Shown here piece by piece: positions 8,519 through 16,461 of a DNA stretch of 64,000 bases. Under the pieces are notes generated by a model, which was not told the DNA's origin, made no database searches, and saw only the letters and a program-made list of their open reading frames with translations. Position 1 is the first letter of the stretch. Each line of letters opens with the position of its first letter. The position numbers and the translations under genes were made by a program. Where the stretch lies: assembly GCA_026129465.1 (NCBI GenBank), contig JAHCIA010000001.1, positions 1,311,964-1,375,963 on the forward strand, read 5' to 3'. This DNA is from Flavobacteriales bacterium (lineage in GTDB: Bacteria; Bacteroidota; Bacteroidia; Flavobacteriales_F; PHOS-HE28).

Positions 8519-10021
8519 TCAACTCCTTCCACCGGGCAACGGGCAACTCCGCACGAAACGCAAGGCGGCTTCCTGCAGATCACGCATCACGGTATCGGCC
8601 TCCACGAAGGGCACCTCCTTGCGGAAGGCGGCCACGAAGGCTTCCAAGGCGCGGGATGTCTTCGCGGGGCGGCGGAACTCCAGCGCCTGTGCGGCGGACA
8701 TCAACTCGATGGCGAGGATGCGCTCCACGTCGTGCACCACGTCCCAGGTCTTCAGCGCGGCGGCGGCGCCCATGCTCACATGGTCCTCCTGGCCGTTGCT
8801 GCTGTCTATGGTGTCCACGCTGTTGGGCATGCACCGCTGCTTGTTGGCGCTCACCAGTGAGGCGGCGGTGTACTGCGGGATCATGAAGCCGCTGTGCAGG
8901 CCGGGCTTCGCCACCAGGAAGGCGGGCAATCCGCGTTGACCACCAATGAGCTTGAAGGTCCGCCGCTCGCTGATGCTGCCCAACTCGGCCGCGGCGATCG
9001 CCAGGAAGTCCAGCGCCAATGCCAGCGGCTGGCCGTGGAAGTTGCCCGCGCTCAGGATCAGGTCCTCGTCGTCGAAGACCGTGGGGTTGTCGGTGACACT
9101 CTCCAGTTCACGCTCCACCACGCGCTCCACGTAGGCGATGGCATCGCGGCTGGCGCCGTGCACCTGAGGGATGCAACGGAAGGAGTACGGATCCTGCACA
9201 TGCTCCTTGGCGCGCGCCGCGATCCTGCTGCCCGCGAGCAGACCGCGGATATGTCCCGCCACCACCGCCTGTCCGGGATGTGGGCGCACCGCATGCACGG
9301 CCGGGTGGAAAGGCTCCAAGCGGCCATCGTAGGCATCCAGCGAGAGGGCCGCCACGGTATCCGCCAGATCGGCGATACGGATGGCGCGGCGTGTGAGCAG
9401 CGCCGCATAGGCCGCCATGAACTGCGTACCGTTGAGCAGGGCCAGACCTTCCTTGGGGCCGAGTTCCAGCGCTTTCCAGCCGAGCTTCTTCAACGCGGCC
9501 GCGCTGCCCATGCGCTTGCCCTTCAGGTCCACCTCACCCAGGCCGATCAAGGGCAGCGCAAGATGCGCCAAGGGGGCCAGGTCGCCGCTCGCGCCCAGCG
9601 AACCCCGCTCGTACACCACGGGCAGCATGTCCGCATTGTACATGTCCACCAGGCGCTTCACGGTGGCGGGCGCCACGGCGCTGTGCCCGAAGGCCATGTT
9701 CTGCACTTTCAACACCAGCATGGCACGCACCACCTCGGCCGGTACGGGATCGCCGCTGCCGCAGGCGTGGCTCATCACCAGGTTGCGCTGCAACTGCGCC
9801 AGCTGGTCCTTGGGGATGCGCTTGTCATGCAAGGCCCCGAAGCCCGTGTTGATCCCATAGACCGCCTCATCGCTGTCCTTCAAGCGTCGCAGCAGATGCT
9901 CATGGCTCTGCTTCACGGACTCGCGCGCTGCGGGGCTCAGGGTGATGCTGGTGCCGCGCTCGAGCAGAGCGCCCATTTCTTCCAGCGAAATGCCGATGGT
10001 GCCGATGGGATGGTGGCTCAT
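8519..10021 (-). CDS. hutH: histidine ammonia-lyase
   Basis: A 500-residue enzyme of the aromatic amino acid lyase family that deaminates L-histidine to urocanate, the first step of histidine degradation. The MIO prosthetic group forms from Ala144-Ser145-Gly146, visible in GSLGASGDLAPLAHLAL. The N-terminal YGINTGFGALHDKRI and the later QDHVSMGA-like region (NGQEDHVSMGAAAALK) are family hallmarks, and the length is as expected. It sits 69 bp after hisS and just before an alpha/beta hydrolase; no other hut genes are in the window, although an agmatinase-family enzyme (49.8 kb) is distantly related to formimidoylglutamase. Confidence 0.96.
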   Translation of the reverse strand: MSHHPIGTIGISLEEMGALLERGTSITLSPAARESVKQSHEHLLRRLKDSDEAVYGINTGFGALHDKRIPKDQLAQLQRNLVMSHACGSGDPVPAEVVRAMLVLKVQNMAFGHSAVAPATVKRLVDMYNADMLPVVYERGSLGASGDLAPLAHLALPLIGLGEVDLKGKRMGSAAALKKLGWKALELGPKEGLALLNGTQFMAAYAALLTRRAIRIADLADTVAALSLDAYDGRLEPFHPAVHAVRPHPGQAVVAGHIRGLLAGSRIAARAKEHVQDPYSFRCIPQVHGASRDAIAYVERVVERELESVTDNPTVFDDEDLILSAGNFHGQPLALALDFLAIAAAELGSISERRTFKLIGGQRGLPAFLVAKPGLHSGFMIPQYTAASLVSANKQRCMPNSVDTIDSSNGQEDHVSMGAAAALKTWDVVHDVERILAIELMSAAQALEFRRPAKTSRALEAFVAAFRKEVPFVEADTVMRDLQEAALRFVRSCPLPGGRS

Positions 10022-10090
10022 TCGGTGGAAGTTGAGCGGTTGGAGATGGGAGATCGGGGGAGCTCGGAAAAGTCGTGAAAGTTCGTGGCC

Positions 10091-11482
10091 TCAAACGATC
10101 CCGTCCTTGAGGGCGGTCAAAAGTTGGTTCTGCGGGATGGTGCGTTGCTCGCCGGTCTTCAAGTGTTTCAGCGCCACGGTGCCTTCCTTCAGTTCGCTTT
10201 CACCGATGATGGCCACATAGGCGATGCCCTTGTCGTCGGCGTACTTGAACTGCCTGGCCATCTTCACCGCATCGGGATAGAGTTCGGCCGCGATGCCCGC
10301 CGCGCGCACCTCGCGCAGCAAGCGCAAGGCCTGGTTCGCCTCCTGCTCGCCGAAGTTGGCGAAGAGCAGCCGCGATGCGGAAGTGAGCCCCTCCGGGAAT
10401 TTGCCCGCCTCGCCCAGCACGTCGTAGATGCGGTCCGCACCAAAGCTGATGCCCACGCCGCTCATACCCTTCAGACCGAAGATGCCCGTGAGGTCGTCGT
10501 AGCGGCCACCGCCACAGATGCTGCTGCGCAGGGAGCCTTCGGCGGCCTTCACCTCGAAGATGGCGCCGGTATAATAGTCCAGGCCACGGGCCAGGGTGGG
10601 ATCGAATTCGAGTGTGGCGTGCGTAAGCGGCCCCACGGTGTCGAAGATGAATGCGATATCCTTCAAGCCTTGCTGGGCGATGGCCTGGTCCTTAAGCCAT
10701 GCTTCCAGCTTGGAACGCTGCTCCGGCCAGGTGCCCTTCAGATCGAACAAGGGCGCGATCGCCGCGATGGCCGCATCGGTGACACCCTTCGCACGCAGTT
10801 CCTCCTCCACCGCATCACGGCCGACCTTTTCCAGCTTGTCGATGGCCGTCACCAGGTCCACCACCTTGTCCGGCTGGCCGCTGACGCCCGCGATGCCCGT
10901 GAGCAGCTTGCGGTCGTTGAGCTTTACCACCACCTGCAGGTCCAGCGCGCGGAACACGTCATCGAAGAGTTGCACCAGTTCCACTTCGTTCAGCAGGCTG
11001 GTGCTGCCGATCACATCGGCATCGCACTGGTAGAACTCGCGGTACCTCCCCTTCTGCGGCCGGTCGGCACGCCACACGGGTTGTATCTGGTAGCGCTTGA
11101 AGGGGAAGGTGATGCTGTTCTGGTGCTGCACCACGTAGCGCGCGAAGGGCACGGTGAGATCATAGCGCAGGGCCTTCTCGCACAGTTCACTGGCCAGGCG
11201 GCCGGGTGGCACGCCGCGTCCCTCCCGCAAATGCTGCTGCACGTTGGGATCGATCCTGGCCCAGGCATCGCCGCTGTTGAGCACCTTGAAGATGAGCCGG
11301 TCGCCCTCCTCGCCGTACTTGCCGGTGAGGGTGTCCAAGTGTTCCATGGCGGGCGTTTCCAGCGGCTGGTAGCCGTAGCGCTGGAACACCGTGCGGATGG
11401 TGTCGAAGATGTACTGGCGGCGCAGCATCTCCTCGGGGGAGAAGTCGCGCGTGCCCTTGGGAATGGAAGGCTTGTTGGCCAT
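10091..11482 (-). CDS. hisS: histidyl-tRNA synthetase
   Basis: A 463-residue class II aminoacyl-tRNA synthetase charging tRNA-His. Visible are the N-terminal PKGTRDFSPEEM, motif 2 (VWRADRPQKGRYREFYQCD), the histidine-specific segment RGLDYYTGAIFEV and motif 3 (GVGISFGADRIYDVL), followed by the C-terminal anticodon-binding domain. Start ATG 11482 gives the conventional N-terminus and is preceded by TACCTTCG (11505-11498). Followed by hutH on the same strand after 69 bp. Confidence 0.97.
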   Translation of the reverse strand: MANKPSIPKGTRDFSPEEMLRRQYIFDTIRTVFQRYGYQPLETPAMEHLDTLTGKYGEEGDRLIFKVLNSGDAWARIDPNVQQHLREGRGVPPGRLASELCEKALRYDLTVPFARYVVQHQNSITFPFKRYQIQPVWRADRPQKGRYREFYQCDADVIGSTSLLNEVELVQLFDDVFRALDLQVVVKLNDRKLLTGIAGVSGQPDKVVDLVTAIDKLEKVGRDAVEEELRAKGVTDAAIAAIAPLFDLKGTWPEQRSKLEAWLKDQAIAQQGLKDIAFIFDTVGPLTHATLEFDPTLARGLDYYTGAIFEVKAAEGSLRSSICGGGRYDDLTGIFGLKGMSGVGISFGADRIYDVLGEAGKFPEGLTSASRLLFANFGEQEANQALRLLREVRAAGIAAELYPDAVKMARQFKYADDKGIAYVAIIGESELKEGTVALKHLKTGEQRTIPQNQLLTALKDGIV

Positions 11483-11497
11483 GACGCTGAGGCGGCG

Positions 11498-11505
11498 CGA
11501 AGGTA
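11498..11505 (-). promoter_or_regulatory. candidate -7 box (TACCTTCG) of hisS
   Basis: Minus-strand TACCTTCG, 15 nt before the hisS start. The same octamer occurs before the SDR gene at 14693-14700, which makes it look like the local GC-rich form of the Bacteroidota -7 element. Confidence 0.4.
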
Positions 11506-11522
11506 GCGCCCTGCCTCCGCGT

Positions 11523-11750
11523 TCAGCCCTTCACGAAGCGCAGCGGCGCCAGGCCTTGCGAATCCAGCACACGCACGGTGTAGAGGCCCGTGGGCAGTCC
11601 GCCCAGGTCCAACCACACCCGGTCGCTGTCCACGCGCTGGGAGCGGATCAGCTGGCCTGTGTCGCCGAAGAGCAGCAACTCGCCCTGGGTGTCGGCGGGC
11701 AGCAGGATGGCCACCGCATCGCCATGGTGTTCCAGGCCGAGAGCGGGTGT
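11523..11750. repeat. homogenised 3' segment, copy 1 (pairs with 12681-12905)
   Basis: About 220 bp covering the sorting domain and stop region of the first paralogue match the corresponding segment of the second with only about ten differences by eye, whereas the upstream parts of the two genes are far more different. Confidence 0.8.
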
Positions 11751-12587
11751 GGAGGCCGTGGGAATGGAGGTGCTGAGACCGTTGCTGCGGAAGCTGAAGG
11801 CTTCGACGAAGACGCCACTGTCGAAGATGCCATCACCGGCGTCACCCACGGCCGCTTTGAATCGGTAGGTCTGACCCGGCTCCACGGCTGCGAAGGCCAC
11901 CAAGTTCACCGTGAAGCCATCGTAGGCCGTATGCTCACCCGTGGCATTGTCCACATAGTAAATGCTGTTGTCCTCGAAGTTGGGATCGGCCATGACACAC
12001 GGTGAATTCGGACCGCCCAGCCCAGGGTCTCCTCCATTCACCGTATTGATGGCGATGGGCACGCTGGTTCCCGGCACCGTGGCGATGTTCATCGCATTGT
12101 CCGTGAATGGGCCACTGAGGCCTGGTCCGCTGAGGAAGAGCCCGAAGACATCATTGAAATAGGTGCAGACGAATTCGGGATACTCCTCGGAGCCGAAGGA
12201 AAAGTTCAGCAGCAGCGTGTCACCCACCGGGATGCAATCGAAAGTGAGCACGCAGGCATCGTAGATGGGCACTCCCGCCAATACCGCCAAGTCGGGATCA
12301 CCGCCCGAATTGGTAAACGAAGTGGCGAAGAAGGATGCCGGGTTGGCGACCTGGGATGCATCACCCGTGGTGAGCAACACGCCCTCATATATCTGCAACT
12401 CGGAGTCGCCTTGGAACTGGCCATAGGCCTGGCCGGCGCATTGGATGTCCACGTTCAGGATGGTCATGCCGAAGCCTTCGAGCAATTCGGTCATTTCGGC
12501 CGTGGAAAGGTTGGGCGTGATCGCCAACTGGGCCTTTGTGGTTACTGGCACAGCAGCGATGAGCGCGAGCGTAAGGAGTTGTTTCAT
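11523..12587 (-). CDS. choice-of-anchor-L-type secreted protein with T9SS type A sorting domain
   Basis: A 354-residue exported protein: signal peptide MKQLLTLALIAAVPVTTKAQ, a long beta-rich domain with features of the choice-of-anchor L family (GVLLTTGDASQV, LNFSFGSEEYPEFV, NDVFGLFLSGPG, INTVNGGDP), and a C-terminal T9SS sorting domain ending in SRVWLDLGGLPTGLYTVRVLD-like text and APLRFVKG. Probably exported and attached to the cell surface by T9SS. It is a paralogue of the next gene upstream (12681-13751) with the same order of motifs; the final ~70 codons are almost identical between the two while the rest has diverged. Confidence 0.85.
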   Translation of the reverse strand: MKQLLTLALIAAVPVTTKAQLAITPNLSTAEMTELLEGFGMTILNVDIQCAGQAYGQFQGDSELQIYEGVLLTTGDASQVANPASFFATSFTNSGGDPDLAVLAGVPIYDACVLTFDCIPVGDTLLLNFSFGSEEYPEFVCTYFNDVFGLFLSGPGLSGPFTDNAMNIATVPGTSVPIAINTVNGGDPGLGGPNSPCVMADPNFEDNSIYYVDNATGEHTAYDGFTVNLVAFAAVEPGQTYRFKAAVGDAGDGIFDSGVFVEAFSFRSNGLSTSIPTASTPALGLEHHGDAVAILLPADTQGELLLFGDTGQLIRSQRVDSDRVWLDLGGLPTGLYTVRVLDSQGLAPLRFVKG

Positions 12588-12614
12588 GACGGAGGAAGAT
12601 CAAGTGCGACGCAA

Positions 12615-12622
12615 TGAAGGTA
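12615..12622 (-). promoter_or_regulatory. candidate -7 box (TACCTTCA) of the 11.5-12.6 kb T9SS gene
   Basis: Minus-strand TACCTTCA lies 27 nt before start 12587 in the 93-bp gap between the two paralogous genes, suggesting the downstream paralogue has its own promoter. Confidence 0.3.
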
Positions 12623-12680
12623 CCACGCTAGGGCGCCATGGTCCAACACAGCACGCATCAATCTTGGGATCCCCCTGCGT

Positions 12681-12905
12681 TCAGCCCTTCACGAAGCGCA
12701 GCGGCGCCAGGCCTTGCGCATCCAGTACACGCACGGTGTAAAGGCCCGTGGGCAGTCCGCCCAGGTCCAACCACACGCGGTCGCTGTCCACGCGCTGGGA
12801 GCGGATCAGCTGGCCCGTGTCGCCGAAGAGCAGCAACTCGCCCTGGGTGCCGGTGGGCAGCAGGATGGCCACCGCATCGCCGTGGTGTTCCAGGCCGAGG
12901 GCGGG
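12681..12905. repeat. homogenised 3' segment, copy 2 (pairs with 11523-11750)
   Basis: Second copy of the near-identical sorting-domain segment, in the same orientation 1.16 kb away. Even the bases directly after the stop codon (GTTCAGCCCTTCACGAAGCG on the plus strand starting at 12679) are shared. Confidence 0.8.
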
Positions 12906-13751
12906 CGGCGTTTCCGGAATGCCCGTGGAGATCATGCCCGAGCTGCGGAAGCTGGAGGAACCCAGGAAAACGCCGCTGTCGAAGGCCGTGTCCAAGGCGT
13001 CACCGATGCCGATCTTGAAGTGGTAGGTGGAACCGGGCTGCACCACGGCGAAGGCGGTCAACCCCACGGTGAGGCCATCGAAGACCACGTGCTGCCCCAA
13101 CTCGTTGTCCAGGAAGTAGTCCGGGTTCTGCGCAGCACATCCTGGGGAATTCGGGTCGTTGAGCAAGCCGTTGTTCACGGTGTTGATACCTACCGGCGTA
13201 TTGGATCCAGGCACCAACGCGATGTTCACCGCTCCATTGGAATAGGGTCCCAAAAGACCCGGTCCACTCAGGAAGAACCCAAAGACATCGTTAAAAGCAC
13301 AGACCCATTCCGGGTACTCCTCGGACCCGAAGACATAATCGATCAAAAGCGTATCACCCACGGGTGTGCAGTCGAACTCCAGCACCGACTTGTCGTTGAT
13401 GGTTACACCAGCTATAGTGGTCAGATCGGGATCGGATGCCAGATTGATACCGAGCCAGTCGCTCATGAATCCAGATGCGGGACCAGGTGTGTTCGTGACA
13501 TATCCGGATGCTAGCACGATACCGGAGTTCAAGTCGAGCTCGGTGTTCTCCGCAGCGAAGGATCCAATGGCGGGGTTGTCACCAAGCGGGTTCAAGACGT
13601 CATTGTAGGTGACATTGAAGACGGTGACCCCCTCCCCGAGGAGGACATCCTCCACCAGTTGTTGCGGGGTGAGCGAGGTGGACACCTGCAATTGGGCGCT
13701 GCCCGGGATGGTCCAGGACAGCAACAGGAAGAAGGCGGCGATCTGTTTCAT
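12681..13751 (-). CDS. choice-of-anchor-L-type secreted protein with T9SS type A sorting domain (paralogue)
   Basis: A 356-residue exported protein starting at ATG 13751 with signal peptide MKQIAAFFLLLSWTIPGSAQ. It shares with its neighbour the motifs LNSGIVLASG, YVFGSEEYPEWV, NDVFGFFLSGPG, GINTVNNG and the Gly-Leu-Pro-Thr-Gly-Leu-Tyr sorting domain ending in RFVKG. A much longer frame exists upstream of 13751 but it has no signal peptide there and runs antisense to the lipoprotein gene at 14.0-14.7 kb, so it was not used. Function of the anchor-L domain is not known; surface location is inferred from the sorting domain. Confidence 0.85.
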   Translation of the reverse strand: MKQIAAFFLLLSWTIPGSAQLQVSTSLTPQQLVEDVLLGEGVTVFNVTYNDVLNPLGDNPAIGSFAAENTELDLNSGIVLASGYVTNTPGPASGFMSDWLGINLASDPDLTTIAGVTINDKSVLEFDCTPVGDTLLIDYVFGSEEYPEWVCAFNDVFGFFLSGPGLLGPYSNGAVNIALVPGSNTPVGINTVNNGLLNDPNSPGCAAQNPDYFLDNELGQHVVFDGLTVGLTAFAVVQPGSTYHFKIGIGDALDTAFDSGVFLGSSSFRSSGMISTGIPETPPALGLEHHGDAVAILLPTGTQGELLLFGDTGQLIRSQRVDSDRVWLDLGGLPTGLYTVRVLDAQGLAPLRFVKG

Positions 13752-14024
13752 GGCGATCGGGGTTTGGATGAATGGCCGGGTACCGCTATGACGAAGTTCG
13801 GCATTGGAACGCCGCCCCCGAAAACAGCGAACCGCCCTGGCTGTGCCTTTGGGCGGTCCGCCGACCAGAACGTGGCCCCCGCGTTCCGCATCAGCGTGGC
13901 ACGGGAGCCCTTCGCTGGGGCAATGGTACGGGCCGGTGGTGCGCCATGTGACGGAAAGCGCCGCCATTCCACGCCGCGGATATACAGGTCTGAGCGATGC
14001 CTGCCGATGGCGATCTTCGCGGCC

Positions 14025-14681
14025 ATGCGTCAAGCGGCCCTCCTCGCGGTGATCCTCCTGACGGTGGCCGGATGCACGCGCAATGCGGTGGTGCGAACGC
14101 CGCAACGCGATCCCGCCGGAGCGAGGCGCATGCACCTCCAGGCCTTGCGCCTCGCGGCCTCGTGGTACCCCGCGGATACCGATCGCGCCTTGGTCCTGCT
14201 CGATTCCGCCGTGGTGCTGGACCCCGCGCTCTTCGACGCACACTACATGCGTTTCCTGCTGAACGACCAACTGGGGCGCGACGAGAAGGCCGTGCAGGCC
14301 CTCACCGAAGCACGGGCCTTGCGACCCTACGACGCCACGCTGGCCATGACGGCCGGCATCCACCACGAGATCCGCGGGGACACGCTGCTGGCTTTCCCGG
14401 AATATGCCCTGGCGGAACGGCTCTTCGCGGCGCGCGAAGCGGAAAGCGATGATGAGGGTCTGCCCTGGCGCGCACAGGTGGACCGTGCTCTGAACCTGAT
14501 GCTGCTGGAGCGCGAGGACGAAGGCCGCTCCCTGCTGCAGTTCGCCCGCTTCACCGCCCGCTACGCCGAGCAGCGCGCCACCATCGACCATCTGCTGGCA
14601 CTGCCGCGCGGCCAATTGCTCCATGCCGCCTTACCGGACAAGCAGGAAGTGCTGGACGAGATGCTGCGTCGCGCGGACTGA
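14025..14681 (+). CDS. lipoprotein with TPR-like helical repeats
   Basis: A 218-residue protein with a lipoprotein signal (MRQAALLAVILLTVAGC, lipobox VAGC, Cys17) followed by alpha-helical text with TPR character (LDSAVVLDPALFDAHYMRFLLNDQLGRDEKAVQ... style pairs of helices, and ALRPYDATLAMTAGIHHEI). Likely membrane-anchored on the periplasmic side. An ATG at 14007 is in frame, but 14025 places the signal peptide at the N-terminus and GATCTTCG (14013-14020), a promoter-like octamer, would sit just before it. It lies 25 bp before the SDR gene. Specific role unknown. Confidence 0.65.
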   Translation: MRQAALLAVILLTVAGCTRNAVVRTPQRDPAGARRMHLQALRLAASWYPADTDRALVLLDSAVVLDPALFDAHYMRFLLNDQLGRDEKAVQALTEARALRPYDATLAMTAGIHHEIRGDTLLAFPEYALAERLFAAREAESDDEGLPWRAQVDRALNLMLLEREDEGRSLLQFARFTARYAEQRATIDHLLALPRGQLLHAALPDKQEVLDEMLRRAD

Positions 14682-14692
14682 AACGCCCCGCC

Positions 14693-14700
14693 TACCTTCG
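14693..14700 (+). promoter_or_regulatory. candidate -7 box (TACCTTCG) of the SDR gene
   Basis: TACCTTCG ends 6 nt before ATG 14707, in the 25-bp gap after the lipoprotein gene. Identical to the octamer before hisS. Confidence 0.35.
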
Positions 14701-14706
14701 GCCGCC

Positions 14707-15516
14707 ATGAGCGAATTCGTGAAAGTGGTGCTGGTGACCGGCGGAACGAGCGGGCTGGGCCGTGCCATGTGCGAAAGACTCAGCGCCATGGGCCACCGGG
14801 TGTACGGCACGGGCCGCCGAGCGGACCAGCTGCCCGAGCCCAACAGCTATGGACTGCTGCGCATGGACGTGACCGACGAGGCCAGCGTGGCCGCCGCCGT
14901 GGAGGAGGTCATCCGCCGCGAAGGCCGCATCGACGTGCTGGTGAACAACGCCGGGCTGGGCATCCAGGGACCCATCGAGGACACGCCCGTGGAGCTGGCG
15001 CAGCGGCTGCTGGACACCAACCTCTTCGGCGCACACCGCGTCGCGCGGGCCGTGCTTCCCCACATGCGCCAGGCGAAGCGCGGGCTCATCATCAACATCA
15101 GCAGCGTGGCGGCCAACTTCGGCCTGCCCTACCGCGGCTTCTACAGCGCCAGCAAGGCCGCGCTGGACCGCTGGGCCGAAGCCTTGTCCACAGAGGTGGC
15201 ACGTTTCGGCATCGAGGTGGTGAACGTGCAACCCGGTGAATTCAACACCGACATCAAGGACAGCCGCCTGCGCCCCGACACGATCGGTGATGCGCACCGC
15301 GCCGGCTACGAGCGCGCCATGGAAATTTTGGGCGGCAGCATGCACTACAGCCGCGATCCCGACGAGTTGGCCCGTGTGGTGGCACGCATCATCGCCACGC
15401 CGAAGCCCAGGCCCAGCTACGTGGTGGCCACGGGCATCCAGAAGCTGAGCGTGCGGTTGAGGACGATCCTGCCGGGCCGGCTGTTCCAGCGCCTGGTGCG
15501 CCGCCATTACGAATAA
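14707..15516 (+). CDS. SDR family NAD(P)-dependent oxidoreductase
   Basis: A 269-residue short-chain dehydrogenase/reductase. The Rossmann cofactor motif is TGGTSGLG (about residues 10-17), the structural NNAG motif follows (VNNAGLGIQGP), and the catalytic Ser-Tyr-Lys set is ISSVAA and YSASK. The length is somewhat above the classical 250 with a basic C-terminal tail (LRTILPGRLFQRLVRR). The substrate cannot be told from sequence. The next gene starts 4 bp after its stop, so it is co-transcribed with the bestrophin-like channel. Confidence 0.9.
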   Translation: MSEFVKVVLVTGGTSGLGRAMCERLSAMGHRVYGTGRRADQLPEPNSYGLLRMDVTDEASVAAAVEEVIRREGRIDVLVNNAGLGIQGPIEDTPVELAQRLLDTNLFGAHRVARAVLPHMRQAKRGLIINISSVAANFGLPYRGFYSASKAALDRWAEALSTEVARFGIEVVNVQPGEFNTDIKDSRLRPDTIGDAHRAGYERAMEILGGSMHYSRDPDELARVVARIIATPKPRPSYVVATGIQKLSVRLRTILPGRLFQRLVRRHYE

Positions 15517-15520
15517 GGAC

Positions 15521-16405
15521 ATGATCGCCTACGACGCACGCGATTGGTTCAAGGCGCTGGAACTCCACCGCAGCGACACCTTCCGCAAGCTGCTGCCCTT
15601 CCTGGTCCTTGTGGGTTTGTTCACCCTGGTGGTGGGCTACCTGGAAGTGAAGTACATGCGGCTCAGTTCGCGCGAGTTCGTGAGCAATCTGCCCATCATG
15701 CACAGCATCCTGGGCTTCGCCATCAGCATGCTGCTGGTGTTCCGCACCAACACCGCCTACGACCGCTGGTGGGAAGGCCGCAGGCAATGGGGCGACCTGG
15801 TGAACACCAGCCGCAACCTGGCGCTGAAGATCGCCGCGCACATCGCGCCGGAGGACCGCAGCACACGCTCGCTATTCGGTCGCAGCATCGCCCTTTTCGC
15901 CCACGAGATGCGGCTGCACCTGCAACTGGAGAAGACCCGCCTGGCGCTGGACGGCAAGCCCCACCCGGAGATCCCCGACTTCGACCGAAGCAAGCATGTG
16001 CCCGCCCAGGTGGCCGCGGTGATGCAGCAACGGCTGATGCTGCTGCACCGCGAAGGCCGCATCACCGGCGAACAGCTGCTGGCGCTCGATCGCGAGGTGG
16101 TGCGATTCATGGAGATCTGCGGTTCCTGCGAGCGCATCAAGAACACGCCCATCCCATATTCCTACAGCAGCTTCATCAAGAAGTTCATCGTGGTCTACGT
16201 GTTCACCCTGCCTTTCGGCTTCGTGTTCTCGCTGGGCTACATCGCCATCCCCGTGGTCATGTTCATCTTCTACGTCATGGCCAGCCTGGAACTCATCGCC
16301 GAGGAGATCGAGGACCCCTTCGGCACCGATCCTAACGACCTGCCGATGGAGCGCATCGCGGGGATGATCAAGGGGAATGTGGAGGAGATATTGGGGGAAG
16401 GTTGA
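15521..16405 (+). CDS. bestrophin family (UPF0187) ion channel
   Basis: A 294-residue integral membrane protein. The hallmark of the family, RTNTAYDRWWEGRRQWG, lies at about residues 76-92 after two hydrophobic segments; a second hydrophobic pair is near 215-255 (FTLPFGFVFSLGYIAIP), followed by the acidic EEIEDPFGTDPNDLP typical of bacterial bestrophins. These form pentameric channels, generally for anions in eukaryotes and cations in characterised bacterial forms. Start ATG 15521 is 4 bp after the SDR stop, indicating an operon. Confidence 0.93.
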   Translation: MIAYDARDWFKALELHRSDTFRKLLPFLVLVGLFTLVVGYLEVKYMRLSSREFVSNLPIMHSILGFAISMLLVFRTNTAYDRWWEGRRQWGDLVNTSRNLALKIAAHIAPEDRSTRSLFGRSIALFAHEMRLHLQLEKTRLALDGKPHPEIPDFDRSKHVPAQVAAVMQQRLMLLHREGRITGEQLLALDREVVRFMEICGSCERIKNTPIPYSYSSFIKKFIVVYVFTLPFGFVFSLGYIAIPVVMFIFYVMASLELIAEEIEDPFGTDPNDLPMERIAGMIKGNVEEILGEG

Positions 16406-16419
16406 GGGTTGAATATTGG

Positions 16420-16440
16420 AGCCTGTCTTCCGGCAGGCAG
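16420..16440. repeat. small inverted repeat between bestrophin and MFS genes
   Basis: GCCTG..CTTCC..CAGGC forms a short hairpin (arms near 16423-16427 and 16435-16439). A related GCCTGCCGG/AGGC hairpin occurs at about 22440-22456 inside a terminator-like structure. It may be a weak terminator or a dispersed palindrome. Confidence 0.35.
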
Positions 16441-16461
16441 TGTTGAGCAAGGGATCTTGAC

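Noticed and set aside
8502..8546. Longer start for the alpha/beta hydrolase
   Set aside because: The extra residues overlap hutH and precede the first strand of the fold without adding a recognisable feature.
13752..14624. 5' extension of the second choice-of-anchor-L gene
   Set aside because: Would place the signal peptide in the middle of the protein and run antisense to a lipoprotein gene; ATG 13751 gives a normal signal peptide.
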